5,290 bases of DNA from Chromatiaceae bacterium (GTDB lineage Bacteria; Pseudomonadota; Gammaproteobacteria; Chromatiales; Chromatiaceae). Below the pieces are notes generated by a model, which had not been told where the DNA came from, did not search any database, and saw nothing but the letters and a program-made list of their open reading frames with translations. The DNA lies in the NCBI GenBank assembly GCA_012962365.1, contig DTXR01000390.1:1-5290 (forward strand), given 5' to 3'. Positions 1 to 5,290 of the stretch are shown piece after piece. Every line of letters starts with the position of its first letter. Within the stretch, counting starts at the first letter, position 1. The position numbers were made by a program, and so were the translations under genes.

Positions 1-46
1 CCCCCTCAAACCCAGGCGTTACAGCGATGGCAACCCGCGCGCTCAT
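1..46 (-). CDS. Start of an unidentified gene downstream of bioA (partial, runs off left edge)
   Basis: An ATG at 46-44 overlaps the bioA stop (TGA at 45-43) in the pattern ATGA. It opens a frame without stops to the window edge, reading [15 protein letters not shown]. The same 4-base overlap joins ubiA to bioA, so a third gene of the same operon, translated by coupling, is a reasonable reading. No good Shine-Dalgarno precedes the ATG. Fifteen residues are too few to name a family. In some gammaproteobacteria bioA is followed by the rRNA methyltransferase gene rsmE, but this start does not obviously resemble RsmE. The frame could also be fortuitous. Confidence 0.4.
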   Translation of the reverse strand, partial: MSARVAIAVTPGFEG

Positions 47-1323
47 GAATGCCGGGTGACCACGTCGACGGTTGCCGCGCAAAGCTGCTGCAGATCCTGC
101 GTTTGTATCACATAGGCCGGCATCAGATAGACCAGCTTGCCGAAGGGGCGAACCCAGACGCCGGCATCGACGAACGCCGGCTGAATGATCTTCATGTCCA
201 CGGGGTGTTTCAGCTCGATGACGCCGATGGCGCCCAGCACACGCACCTCGGCGACAGCGGGTAGCTCCCGGGCGGGAGCGAGCCCCCGTTCCAGCGCCTG
301 TTCAATGTTGCGGATATGATCCTGCCAGGGGCTGGACAGCAACAGTCCGATACTGGCATTTGCCGCAGCACACGCCAGGGGATTGGCCATGAAAGTAGGG
401 CCGTGCATGAACGCTCCCGGCTCATGATGGCTGATGGTATCACTCACTCTTTTGCTCGTGAGGGTGGCTGCAAGGGTCAGATACCCCCCGGTGAGCGCCT
501 TGCCCAGGCACAGAATATCCGGACTGATGCCCGCCCATTCACAGGCGAAGAGTTTGCCGCTGCGGCCAAATCCTGTGGCGATTTCGTCGGCAATGAGCAG
601 CACATCGTGTTCGTTACAAAGCTCGCGAACCTTTCGAAGATAGTCCGCCGAATAAAAGCGCATACCGCCGGCTCCCTGCACGATGGGTTCGAGAATCACC
701 GCCGCGATCTCAGACCGGTATGTTTCCAGCAGCGTTCGGAATGCCTGAAGATGCGCTTTGCTGCAAGGCTGTCCGAATACTGGCTCGGGAGCCGGAGCAA
801 ACAGCTGCTTCGCCAGTGTGCCGGTAAAGAGCCCGTGCATTCCGGTAACCGGGTCGCACACGGACATGGCGCCGAAAGTGTCACCGTGATACCCATTGCG
901 CAGGCTGAGAAAACGCTGCTTGGGCTGACCCAGGGCGGCCCAGTACTGGATGGCCATTTTCATGGCGACTTCCACGGCAACGGAACCCGAATCGGCGAAA
1001 AACACAGTGTCCAACCCCGCCGGGGTGAGCTCCACCAGGCGCTGCGCCAGCGTAACTGCGGGTTCGTGGGTGAGCCCGCCGAACATCACATGGGCCATGT
1101 TCTGCAACTGAGATTCGATGGCGGCATTCAGCACAGGGTGGTTGTACCCGTGAATGGCGCACCACCAGGACGACATGCCGTCGATGAGCTCCCTGCCATC
1201 GGCAAGCTGAAGACGCACACCGCGTGCCGATGCAACGGGAAAGACCGGATTGGCACCACTCATGCTGGAATAGGGGTGCCAGACGTGTTCGGCGTCCTGC
1301 AGCAGCAGTTCCCGGCGATTCAT
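43..1323 (-). CDS. bioA: Adenosylmethionine-8-amino-7-oxononanoate aminotransferase (DAPA synthase)
   Basis: BioA is a cytosolic PLP enzyme of biotin biosynthesis. It transfers the amino group of S-adenosylmethionine to 7-keto-8-aminopelargonate, giving 7,8-diaminopelargonate, the substrate of BioD. The 426-residue product matches the usual length (about 430) and is collinear with the E. coli enzyme. Visible class III aminotransferase marks are HPY at 16-18, MSSWW at 50-54 (substrate pocket), DSGS at 111-114 (cofactor phosphate), [12 protein letters not shown] from 143, [10 protein letters not shown] at 245-254 with D246 facing the pyridine nitrogen, and LGKALTGG with the Schiff-base lysine K275. 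HGPTFM follows from 308, and R392 in WVRPFGK corresponds to the KAPA carboxylate-binding arginine. No catalytic residue is missing. The ATG overlaps the ubiA stop by four bases and has no clear ribosome binding site, suggesting translational coupling. No other bio gene is in the window. Confidence 0.97.
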   Translation of the reverse strand: MNRRELLLQDAEHVWHPYSSMSGANPVFPVASARGVRLQLADGRELIDGMSSWWCAIHGYNHPVLNAAIESQLQNMAHVMFGGLTHEPAVTLAQRLVELTPAGLDTVFFADSGSVAVEVAMKMAIQYWAALGQPKQRFLSLRNGYHGDTFGAMSVCDPVTGMHGLFTGTLAKQLFAPAPEPVFGQPCSKAHLQAFRTLLETYRSEIAAVILEPIVQGAGGMRFYSADYLRKVRELCNEHDVLLIADEIATGFGRSGKLFACEWAGISPDILCLGKALTGGYLTLAATLTSKRVSDTISHHEPGAFMHGPTFMANPLACAAANASIGLLLSSPWQDHIRNIEQALERGLAPARELPAVAEVRVLGAIGVIELKHPVDMKIIQPAFVDAGVWVRPFGKLVYLMPAYVIQTQDLQQLCAATVDVVTRHS

Positions 1324-2186
1324 GGCAGATAATAGTCTGCCAGAATACCGGCGAAAACCGCCACACCTACCCAGTGATTGTGCAGGAATGCCTTGAAGCA
1401 GGGATCACGCCGGCGGTCGCGGATCAGCCACTGATGATAGAACATCAGGGCAGACGCCACGCCAAGGCCCAGATAATAGTAAAACCCCAGTCCGAACAGT
1501 TTTCCGCTATACGCCAACAGCCCGAGAAAGACCAGCTGCAGCAGGCCGATAATGAGCCGGTCGTAGCGTCCAAAGAGTATGGCCGTGGATTTAACGCCGA
1601 TCTTCAGGTCGTCGTCCCGGTCCACCATGGCATACATGGTGTCGTAGATCAGCGCCCAGATCAGCACAGCGGCAAACAGCCACCAGGCGCGTGCATCCAC
1701 ATTACCGGTCTGTGCGGCAAAAGCCATGGGTACGGCCCAGCCGAAGGCCGCGCCGAGATAGGCTTGGGGAAAATGGGTGAAACGCTTGGTGAAGGGGTAG
1801 CTGGTGGCCAGAAAAGCACCCACCAGCGAAAGGCCGATGGTAAGGGGATTGAGGGTAAGCACCAGCAGAAAGGCCAGCGTCACCAGAACGCCAAAAAGCA
1901 GCAATGCTTCCTGCTTGCTCACCACGCCCGAGGTGATCGGCCGTTGGGCAGTGCGCTTCACATGGCTGTCGATCTTGCGGTCGGCGTAGTCGTTGATCAC
2001 ACAACCGGCGGAGCGCATCAGCACAACACCGGCAATGAACACCATCACCAGCCAGGGTTTCGGTCGGCCTTCGCCTGCGATCCACAGCGCCCACAAAGTT
2101 GGCCAGAGAAGCAACAAAATGCCGATTGGTTTGTCCAACCGCATGAGTCGTACATAGTTCTGCCATCTGGAAGAGAACTCGCTCAA
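1320..2186 (-). CDS. ubiA: 4-hydroxybenzoate polyprenyltransferase
   Basis: UbiA is an integral inner-membrane prenyltransferase that attaches the polyprenyl chain to 4-hydroxybenzoate in ubiquinone biosynthesis. The 288-residue product is very close in length and sequence to E. coli UbiA (290). The first Mg-diphosphate motif is NDYADRKID (N65, D66, D69, D73). The second is [13 protein letters not shown] (about 181-193). The family signature segments [19 protein letters not shown] (18-36), [14 protein letters not shown] (145-158) and KSTAILFG (199-206) are present. Several hydrophobic segments fit the usual multi-helix fold. The start is TTG at 2186: AAAAGG lies seven bases upstream, and the next in-frame Met (15) would cut into the conserved RLMRLDKP block. 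The gene leads the ubiA-bioA unit. The frequent partner ubiC (chorismate lyase) is not adjacent in this window. Confidence 0.97.
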   Translation of the reverse strand: MSEFSSRWQNYVRLMRLDKPIGILLLLWPTLWALWIAGEGRPKPWLVMVFIAGVVLMRSAGCVINDYADRKIDSHVKRTAQRPITSGVVSKQEALLLFGVLVTLAFLLVLTLNPLTIGLSLVGAFLATSYPFTKRFTHFPQAYLGAAFGWAVPMAFAAQTGNVDARAWWLFAAVLIWALIYDTMYAMVDRDDDLKIGVKSTAILFGRYDRLIIGLLQLVFLGLLAYSGKLFGLGFYYYLGLGVASALMFYHQWLIRDRRRDPCFKAFLHNHWVGVAVFAGILADYYLP

Positions 2187-2193
2187 AAATCTG

Positions 2194-2199
2194 CCTTTT
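2194..2199 (-). promoter_or_regulatory. Ribosome binding site deciding the TTG start of ubiA
   Basis: On the minus strand AAAAGG ends seven bases before TTG at 2186. This spacing suits a Shine-Dalgarno element and supports the rare TTG start. No in-frame ATG or GTG lies close upstream in the divergent gap. Confidence 0.55.
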
Positions 2200-2227
2200 G
2201 GGGAATGCCTTGTGATTGCGATATGAT
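2198..2227 (+). promoter_or_regulatory. Putative sigma70 promoter for the M48 peptidase-hupK unit
   Basis: TTGGGG (2198-2203, matching the first half of TTGACA) is separated by 18 bases from TATGAT (2222-2227, five of six matches to TATAAT). Transcription would begin near 2234, giving a leader of about 36 bases before the ATG at 2270. That would exclude the upstream TTG at 2216 as a start. The -35 element is weak and no operator was recognised. The site overlaps the ubiA leader on the other strand. Confidence 0.4.
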
Positions 2228-2228
2228 A
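2223..2228 (-). promoter_or_regulatory. Possible -10 element for ubiA-bioA, overlapping the rightward -10
   Basis: On the minus strand the bases read TATCAT, one mismatch from TATAAT, about 37 bases ahead of the ubiA TTG. It overlaps the rightward TATGAT because the sequence is nearly palindromic here. I see no convincing -35 at 16-18 bases, so this is tentative. The leftward operon must nonetheless start somewhere in or just beyond this gap. Confidence 0.22.
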
Positions 2229-2269
2229 CCAAATCCATCCTTTCCATTGTTCTGATTCATTGCTTGCCC

Positions 2270-3088
2270 ATGATCCGGTCTATCGCATTTCTGATTTCTG
2301 CGGCTCTCCTGATAGCTGCCTGTGCCACCAGTCCGACAGGACGTCACCAATTGATGCTGGTCAGCCCCAATCAGGCAGTGCAAGCCTCGGCATCGGCATA
2401 TCCGGAGAAGCTGAAAAAGTACGCCGATGAGGGAAAGCTCAATACCAGGCCGCAAATGGTCGACCGGGTAAAACGCATCACTGGCCAGCTGATCGTCGAG
2501 GCCGAAAAAATGTACCCGGAGGCCCGCAGCTGGAAATGGGAGGTGGCGCTGGTCGATGAGCCGGATACGGTCAATGCCTGGTGTATGGCCGGCGGCAAGA
2601 TGGCCATCTTTACGGGGCTGATCGAGAAGGTCAACCCAACAGACGATGAATTGGCACAGGTCATGGCGCACGAAATCAGCCATGCGCTGGCCAATCATGT
2701 GGCGGAACAGATGTCGGTCGCCATGGCATCCCAGGTCGGTCTTGCAGTGCTGTCCGCCACGGCGCTGAAAGACAACAGGTATCGCTCTGCTGCACTCACG
2801 GGAGCTGCGCTGGCTGCTACGGTGGCTATCTCTCTGCCTTACAGCCGTGCAGCAGAAAACGAGGCCGACCGTATTGGTATCGAGATAGCCGCCAAAGCCG
2901 GGTTCGATCCTCATGCGGCGGCATCCCTCTGGCACAAGATGGGCAAGGTGAACAAGAGTACGCCACCCGAATTTCTCAATACGCATCCGGCTGCAGCCAA
3001 TCGGGAAAAGACCCTGCGTGAGCTGGCGCCGCAGATGATGCAGTATTACCACCCGAACGAACATCATCTCCGCTACCGTTTTCGTTGA
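2270..3088 (+). CDS. M48-family zinc metallopeptidase, predicted outer-membrane lipoprotein (LoiP/OMA1-like)
   Basis: This is a 272-residue secreted metalloprotease of the M48 (Ste24/OMA1/LoiP-like) family. Such proteins act in envelope protein quality control. From the ATG at 2270 the product starts with a lipoprotein signal, [18 protein letters not shown], with lipobox IAAC and acylated cysteine C18. Residue 19 is Ala rather than Asp, which by the Lol rule favours outer-membrane sorting. SPTGRHQL follows, typical of this subgroup. The zinc site is HEISH (H134, E135, H138). The third ligand is E198 in the NEADRIG block, and the THP near 238-240 matches the conserved C-terminal part of the domain. 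All catalytic residues are intact. The frame extends upstream to a TTG at 2216, but the added residues would precede the signal peptide and probably lie upstream of the transcription start. No good Shine-Dalgarno is visible. hupK follows 30 bases downstream on the same strand. The substrate is unknown. Confidence 0.9.
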   Translation: MIRSIAFLISAALLIAACATSPTGRHQLMLVSPNQAVQASASAYPEKLKKYADEGKLNTRPQMVDRVKRITGQLIVEAEKMYPEARSWKWEVALVDEPDTVNAWCMAGGKMAIFTGLIEKVNPTDDELAQVMAHEISHALANHVAEQMSVAMASQVGLAVLSATALKDNRYRSAALTGAALAATVAISLPYSRAAENEADRIGIEIAAKAGFDPHAAASLWHKMGKVNKSTPPEFLNTHPAAANREKTLRELAPQMMQYYHPNEHHLRYRFR

Positions 3089-3118
3089 AACCGGCCGTAA
3101 AAAGCGACTGGTAACGCC

Positions 3119-4297
3119 ATGCAGGATATCGAAGGCAGCCTAAAGATCCGGCTGGACATCAACGGGGAGACTGTGGGCGGCGTGGCAATCGAATCCACCC
3201 GTCCGGTACATGCCAGCCGAATGTTTCATCAGAAGCCGGTCGATGAAGTACTCTCGTTGCTGCCGCTGTTGTTCACTATTTGTGGCGTTGCCCAGGCTTG
3301 TGCAGCTGCCCAGGCATGTGAACAGGCGCTGGGCTTGCCTGCAAACCCCCTCAGCAGGGCACGGCGCCTTGCCCTGGTGGACATGGAAACCCTGCGTGAA
3401 CACTTGTGGCGGCTTTTTCTGGACTGGCCGGAATTTTTGGGCGGGCAGGCACACAAGCAGGTCATGGCAGGCATCGTCAGCCTGCAGCGCAAACACCGCC
3501 AGATCCTGTGCGGCAACGAAAATCCATTTTCCCTCGATGTAACGCTCACCGGATTTGACAGGGCCTCAGTGGATGCGCTGTACGAACCTTTGAAGGCACT
3601 GTTGCATAACGAGGTTTTCGCCATGCCGGTAGCCAAGTGGCTGCAGATCGAAGACAGGCGTTCATTGGCCGATTGGGCAGAAGCAACCGATACAACCGCC
3701 GGCAGCATGATCCGGCAGATCCAGACTACGGGTTGGGAAACTGCAGGCAGCTGTGAATTCCTGCCTTTACCGCCCATGCCGGACGAACAGATCGATCTGT
3801 TGTTGCAGGATGACAGCTTTATCGAGCAACCCGTATGGGAAGGTCTTTGCCGAGAGACCGGCAGCCTCGCCCGCAATCACAGTCCGTTGCTAAACGAGTT
3901 ACTGGCCACCTGCGGAAATGGTTTGTTGACCAGGCTGGTGGCGCGCCTGACGGAAATCGCCCGCCTCATGGATCTGTTGTCACCCACCGACGAATCTGGG
4001 GAAGGGGTGTACAGTATTGCAGATGGCCGTGGCGTTGGCATCGGTCAGGTGCCGGCAGCCCGGGGGCAACTGGTGCATCGCGTTATCCTGGACAATGACC
4101 ATGTTTCCCGATATCAGATTCTTGCGCCTACCGAATGGAACTTTCATCCCAAAGGCGTGGTTGTCCAGGCATTGTCTGCTTTGGAAGGTAGCGAGGCGCA
4201 AATCGAGGAGCAGGCCCGCCTCCTGATCAACGCCATTGATCCCTGTGTGGGTTATGAGCTCCAGCTGGCAGGCGCCGATCATTCAGCGGACGAATAA
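3119..4297 (+). CDS. hupK: HupK/HoxV-like [NiFe]-hydrogenase assembly scaffold (degenerate large-subunit homologue)
   Basis: The 392-residue product is a diverged relative of [NiFe]-hydrogenase large subunits. In place of the N-terminal RICGVC motif it has TICGVAQAC, keeping C55 with the second cysteine replaced by A58. At the C-terminus, DPCxxCxxH has become DPCVGYELQ: C376 is kept, the second cysteine is Y379 and the histidine position is L382. Other large-subunit blocks are recognisable: GVGIGQVPAARGQLVH (305-320) against the GxGxxEAPRGxLxH motif, with R315 kept, and YQILAPTEWNFHPKG (332-346) against YQxxxPTxWNxxPRD. This half-lost cysteine pattern is what is known of HupK/HoxV, cytoplasmic scaffolds on which the NiFe(CN)2CO cofactor is thought to be built before transfer to the large subunit. 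Only 16 residues follow DPC, so there is no sign of a cleaved maturation peptide. The gene lies 30 bases after the M48 gene and its end overlaps arsJ. No hydrogenase or hyp gene is in view. The family is well supported; the function is inferred. Confidence 0.83.
   Translation: MQDIEGSLKIRLDINGETVGGVAIESTRPVHASRMFHQKPVDEVLSLLPLLFTICGVAQACAAAQACEQALGLPANPLSRARRLALVDMETLREHLWRLFLDWPEFLGGQAHKQVMAGIVSLQRKHRQILCGNENPFSLDVTLTGFDRASVDALYEPLKALLHNEVFAMPVAKWLQIEDRRSLADWAEATDTTAGSMIRQIQTTGWETAGSCEFLPLPPMPDEQIDLLLQDDSFIEQPVWEGLCRETGSLARNHSPLLNELLATCGNGLLTRLVARLTEIARLMDLLSPTDESGEGVYSIADGRGVGIGQVPAARGQLVHRVILDNDHVSRYQILAPTEWNFHPKGVVVQALSALEGSEAQIEEQARLLINAIDPCVGYELQLAGADHSADE
3290..3325 (+). repeat. Imperfect 18-base tandem repeat inside hupK encoding AQAC twice
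   Basis: Bases 3290-3307 and 3308-3325 share 13 of 18 positions, with the first eight (GCCCAGGC) identical. They encode AQACAA then AQACEQ (residues 58-63 and 64-69). The repeat falls directly after C55 and places cysteines at 55, 61 and 67, exactly six residues apart. It may be a small duplication or chance in an Ala-rich helix. Confidence 0.45.
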
Positions 4298-5290
4298 ACA
4301 GGCAACGCGAAAGAGAGCAGGGTGGCTGCCAGAACAAACGCCGTTGACCACCAGAGGCAGCCTTCCAGTCCCCACAGCTGATACGCCCAACCGGAAAGCA
4401 CTGTGCCCGTGAGACGCCCGCCGGCATTGGCCATGTAATAGAAGCCCACATTCATGGCCACCCTGTCGCGGGATGAATAGGCAAGGATGAGATAGGAATG
4501 CACGGCGGAATTGATAGCGAATACCACGCCAAACAGCATCAGGCCGGTGACGATCACGATATCTGCGGGCCAGCCCAGTGACAGCCCCAGCGCGATTCCG
4601 GCTGGGAATACGGAGAGGATAAACGCCCACATACGCGCCGTGCCGCCACCAGGTCCCTGACCATGATGAGCCTTGCCAATGAGTTTGGGCGCGCTAGCCT
4701 GGATCATGCCGTACCCGATCACCCACAAGGCCATAAAAGCGCCCACCTCTGTAAAATTCCATTCGAGCACGTCATAGAGAAACACCGGCAGACCAACCAC
4801 GAACCAGATATCGCGGGAGCCGAACAGAAAAAAGCGCGCCGCCGACAGCCAGTTGATGGCAGCAACATTGGAAAACACCTGATTGAATTTGGGCCTGGAT
4901 TTCATCTTGCCCACGCCGGAGGGCAGCATGGCCATAGTAGTGATCAGCACGGCAAGCAGCATTCCGGCGAGTACCAGCAGGGCGCCACGAAAGCCTATCC
5001 AATCAAGAAAGGCGGCACCAATAAAGAAGCCGCCGCCTTTCAGGGCATTTTTCGATCCGGTAAGAATGGCCACCCATCGGAACAACTGGGTTTCCGAGTC
5101 GCTGGTGACCAGTGTCTTTACCGACGCCTTGGCAGACATTTTGTTCAGATCCTTGGCGATACCCGACAATGCCTGGGCGAACATCACATAAGGCACCGAA
5201 AGCCAGGTATCGGGTACGGCCAGCATGGAAAGTGCGACCACCTGCATTGCCATGCCGATGTGCATAGTCAGGTTTAGTCCGATGCGCGCA
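4279..5290 (-). CDS. arsJ: Organoarsenical efflux MFS transporter ArsJ (5' end beyond the right edge)
   Basis: ArsJ is an inner-membrane permease of the major facilitator superfamily that exports 1-arseno-3-phosphoglycerate. A glyceraldehyde-3-phosphate dehydrogenase makes this compound from arsenate, and the pair gives arsenate resistance. The frame stays open to the window edge: 336 codons are visible, reading ARIGLNLT before the first internal Met (ATG at 5265). This fits the MFS loop between helices 2 and 3, so roughly 70-80 N-terminal residues of a protein of about 410 are missing. The segment ALSGIAKDLNKMSAKASVKT (about 5172-5113) is the strongest family mark. LTGSKNALKGGGFFIGAAFL and INWLSAARFFLFGSRDIWFV, with LWVIGYGMIQA further on, also fit ArsJ. 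About ten hydrophobic segments follow to the C-terminus PVYSSAE. The TGA lies inside the end of hupK. A GAPDH gene and an arsR-type regulator would be expected to the right. A different MFS member is possible but less likely. Confidence 0.88.
   Translation of the reverse strand, partial: ARIGLNLTMHIGMAMQVVALSMLAVPDTWLSVPYVMFAQALSGIAKDLNKMSAKASVKTLVTSDSETQLFRWVAILTGSKNALKGGGFFIGAAFLDWIGFRGALLVLAGMLLAVLITTMAMLPSGVGKMKSRPKFNQVFSNVAAINWLSAARFFLFGSRDIWFVVGLPVFLYDVLEWNFTEVGAFMALWVIGYGMIQASAPKLIGKAHHGQGPGGGTARMWAFILSVFPAGIALGLSLGWPADIVIVTGLMLFGVVFAINSAVHSYLILAYSSRDRVAMNVGFYYMANAGGRLTGTVLSGWAYQLWGLEGCLWWSTAFVLAATLLSFALPVYSSAE

Noticed and set aside
316..1332. A 338-codon open frame on the plus strand opposite bioA
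   Set aside because: It is the complement of a strongly conserved bioA. The translation is rich in His/Arg/Gly with no recognisable domain, as expected for an antisense shadow in GC-rich DNA.
1224..2255. A 343-codon open frame on the plus strand opposite ubiA
   Set aside because: It mirrors the intact ubiA gene, has a low-complexity Gln/His/Gly-rich translation and no family resemblance.
2216..2269. Upstream TTG start for the M48 peptidase, adding 18 residues
   Set aside because: It would place extra residues before a well-formed lipoprotein signal peptide and overlaps the likely -10 region. The ATG at 2270 fits better.
2183..3067. A 294-codon open frame on the minus strand opposite the M48 peptidase
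   Set aside because: The plus-strand frame carries a signal peptide, HEISH and NEAD motifs; the minus frame shows no domain and would overlap the ubiA promoter and start.
3089..3118. The CGGCCG palindrome followed by AAAAA as a terminator between the M48 gene and hupK
   Set aside because: A six-base palindrome cannot form a stable hairpin with a loop, and there is no U-tract on the coding strand.
3119..4297. Reading the hupK-like gene as a catalytic [NiFe]-hydrogenase large subunit
   Set aside because: The second cysteine of each CxxC motif and the C-terminal histidine are absent, no cleavable tail follows, and the protein is shorter than catalytic subunits. No small-subunit gene is adjacent.
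4663..5277. A 204-codon plus-strand frame opposite arsJ
   Set aside because: It is a His/Gly/Gln-rich shadow of the hydrophobic ArsJ coding strand.

Overview
The window looks like chromosomal DNA from a gammaproteobacterium of moderate to high GC. The UbiA and BioA proteins follow the enterobacterial/pseudomonad versions closely over their whole length, and the hydrogenase-maturation and arsenic genes point to an environmental, possibly chemolithotrophic, lineage. The genus cannot be told from the sequence. Nearly every base is coding. I see no RNA gene, insertion sequence, CRISPR array or integrase.

Left half, minus strand (2186 to 1): ubiA (ubiquinone biosynthesis) is read first. bioA (biotin biosynthesis) follows with a 4-base ATGA overlap. 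A second ATGA overlap at the end of bioA opens another reading frame that runs off the left edge, with only 15 codons visible. These genes look like one co-transcribed, translationally coupled unit of cofactor metabolism.

Centre: a short divergent gap (2187-2269) carries a fair sigma70-type promoter for the rightward genes and possibly an overlapping leftward one. Rightward, an M48-family zinc metallopeptidase lipoprotein (2270-3088) is followed after 30 bases by a hupK/hoxV-like gene (3119-4297). The latter encodes a degenerate relative of the [NiFe]-hydrogenase large subunit, of the kind that acts as a scaffold for NiFe(CN)2CO cofactor assembly. No hydrogenase structural or hyp gene is visible beside it.

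Right end: arsJ, an MFS permease for the arsenate-derived organoarsenical 1-arseno-3-phosphoglycerate, is read leftward. It is cut by the right edge and missing roughly its first 70-80 residues. Its 3' end overlaps the 3' end of hupK by 19 bases in convergent orientation. The usual partner, a glyceraldehyde-3-phosphate dehydrogenase gene, would be expected beyond the right edge.

The most notable point is the hydrogenase scaffold-like gene. It sits between a general envelope protease and an arsenic-resistance gene, and both metal-binding CxxC motifs of its parent family are half erased.
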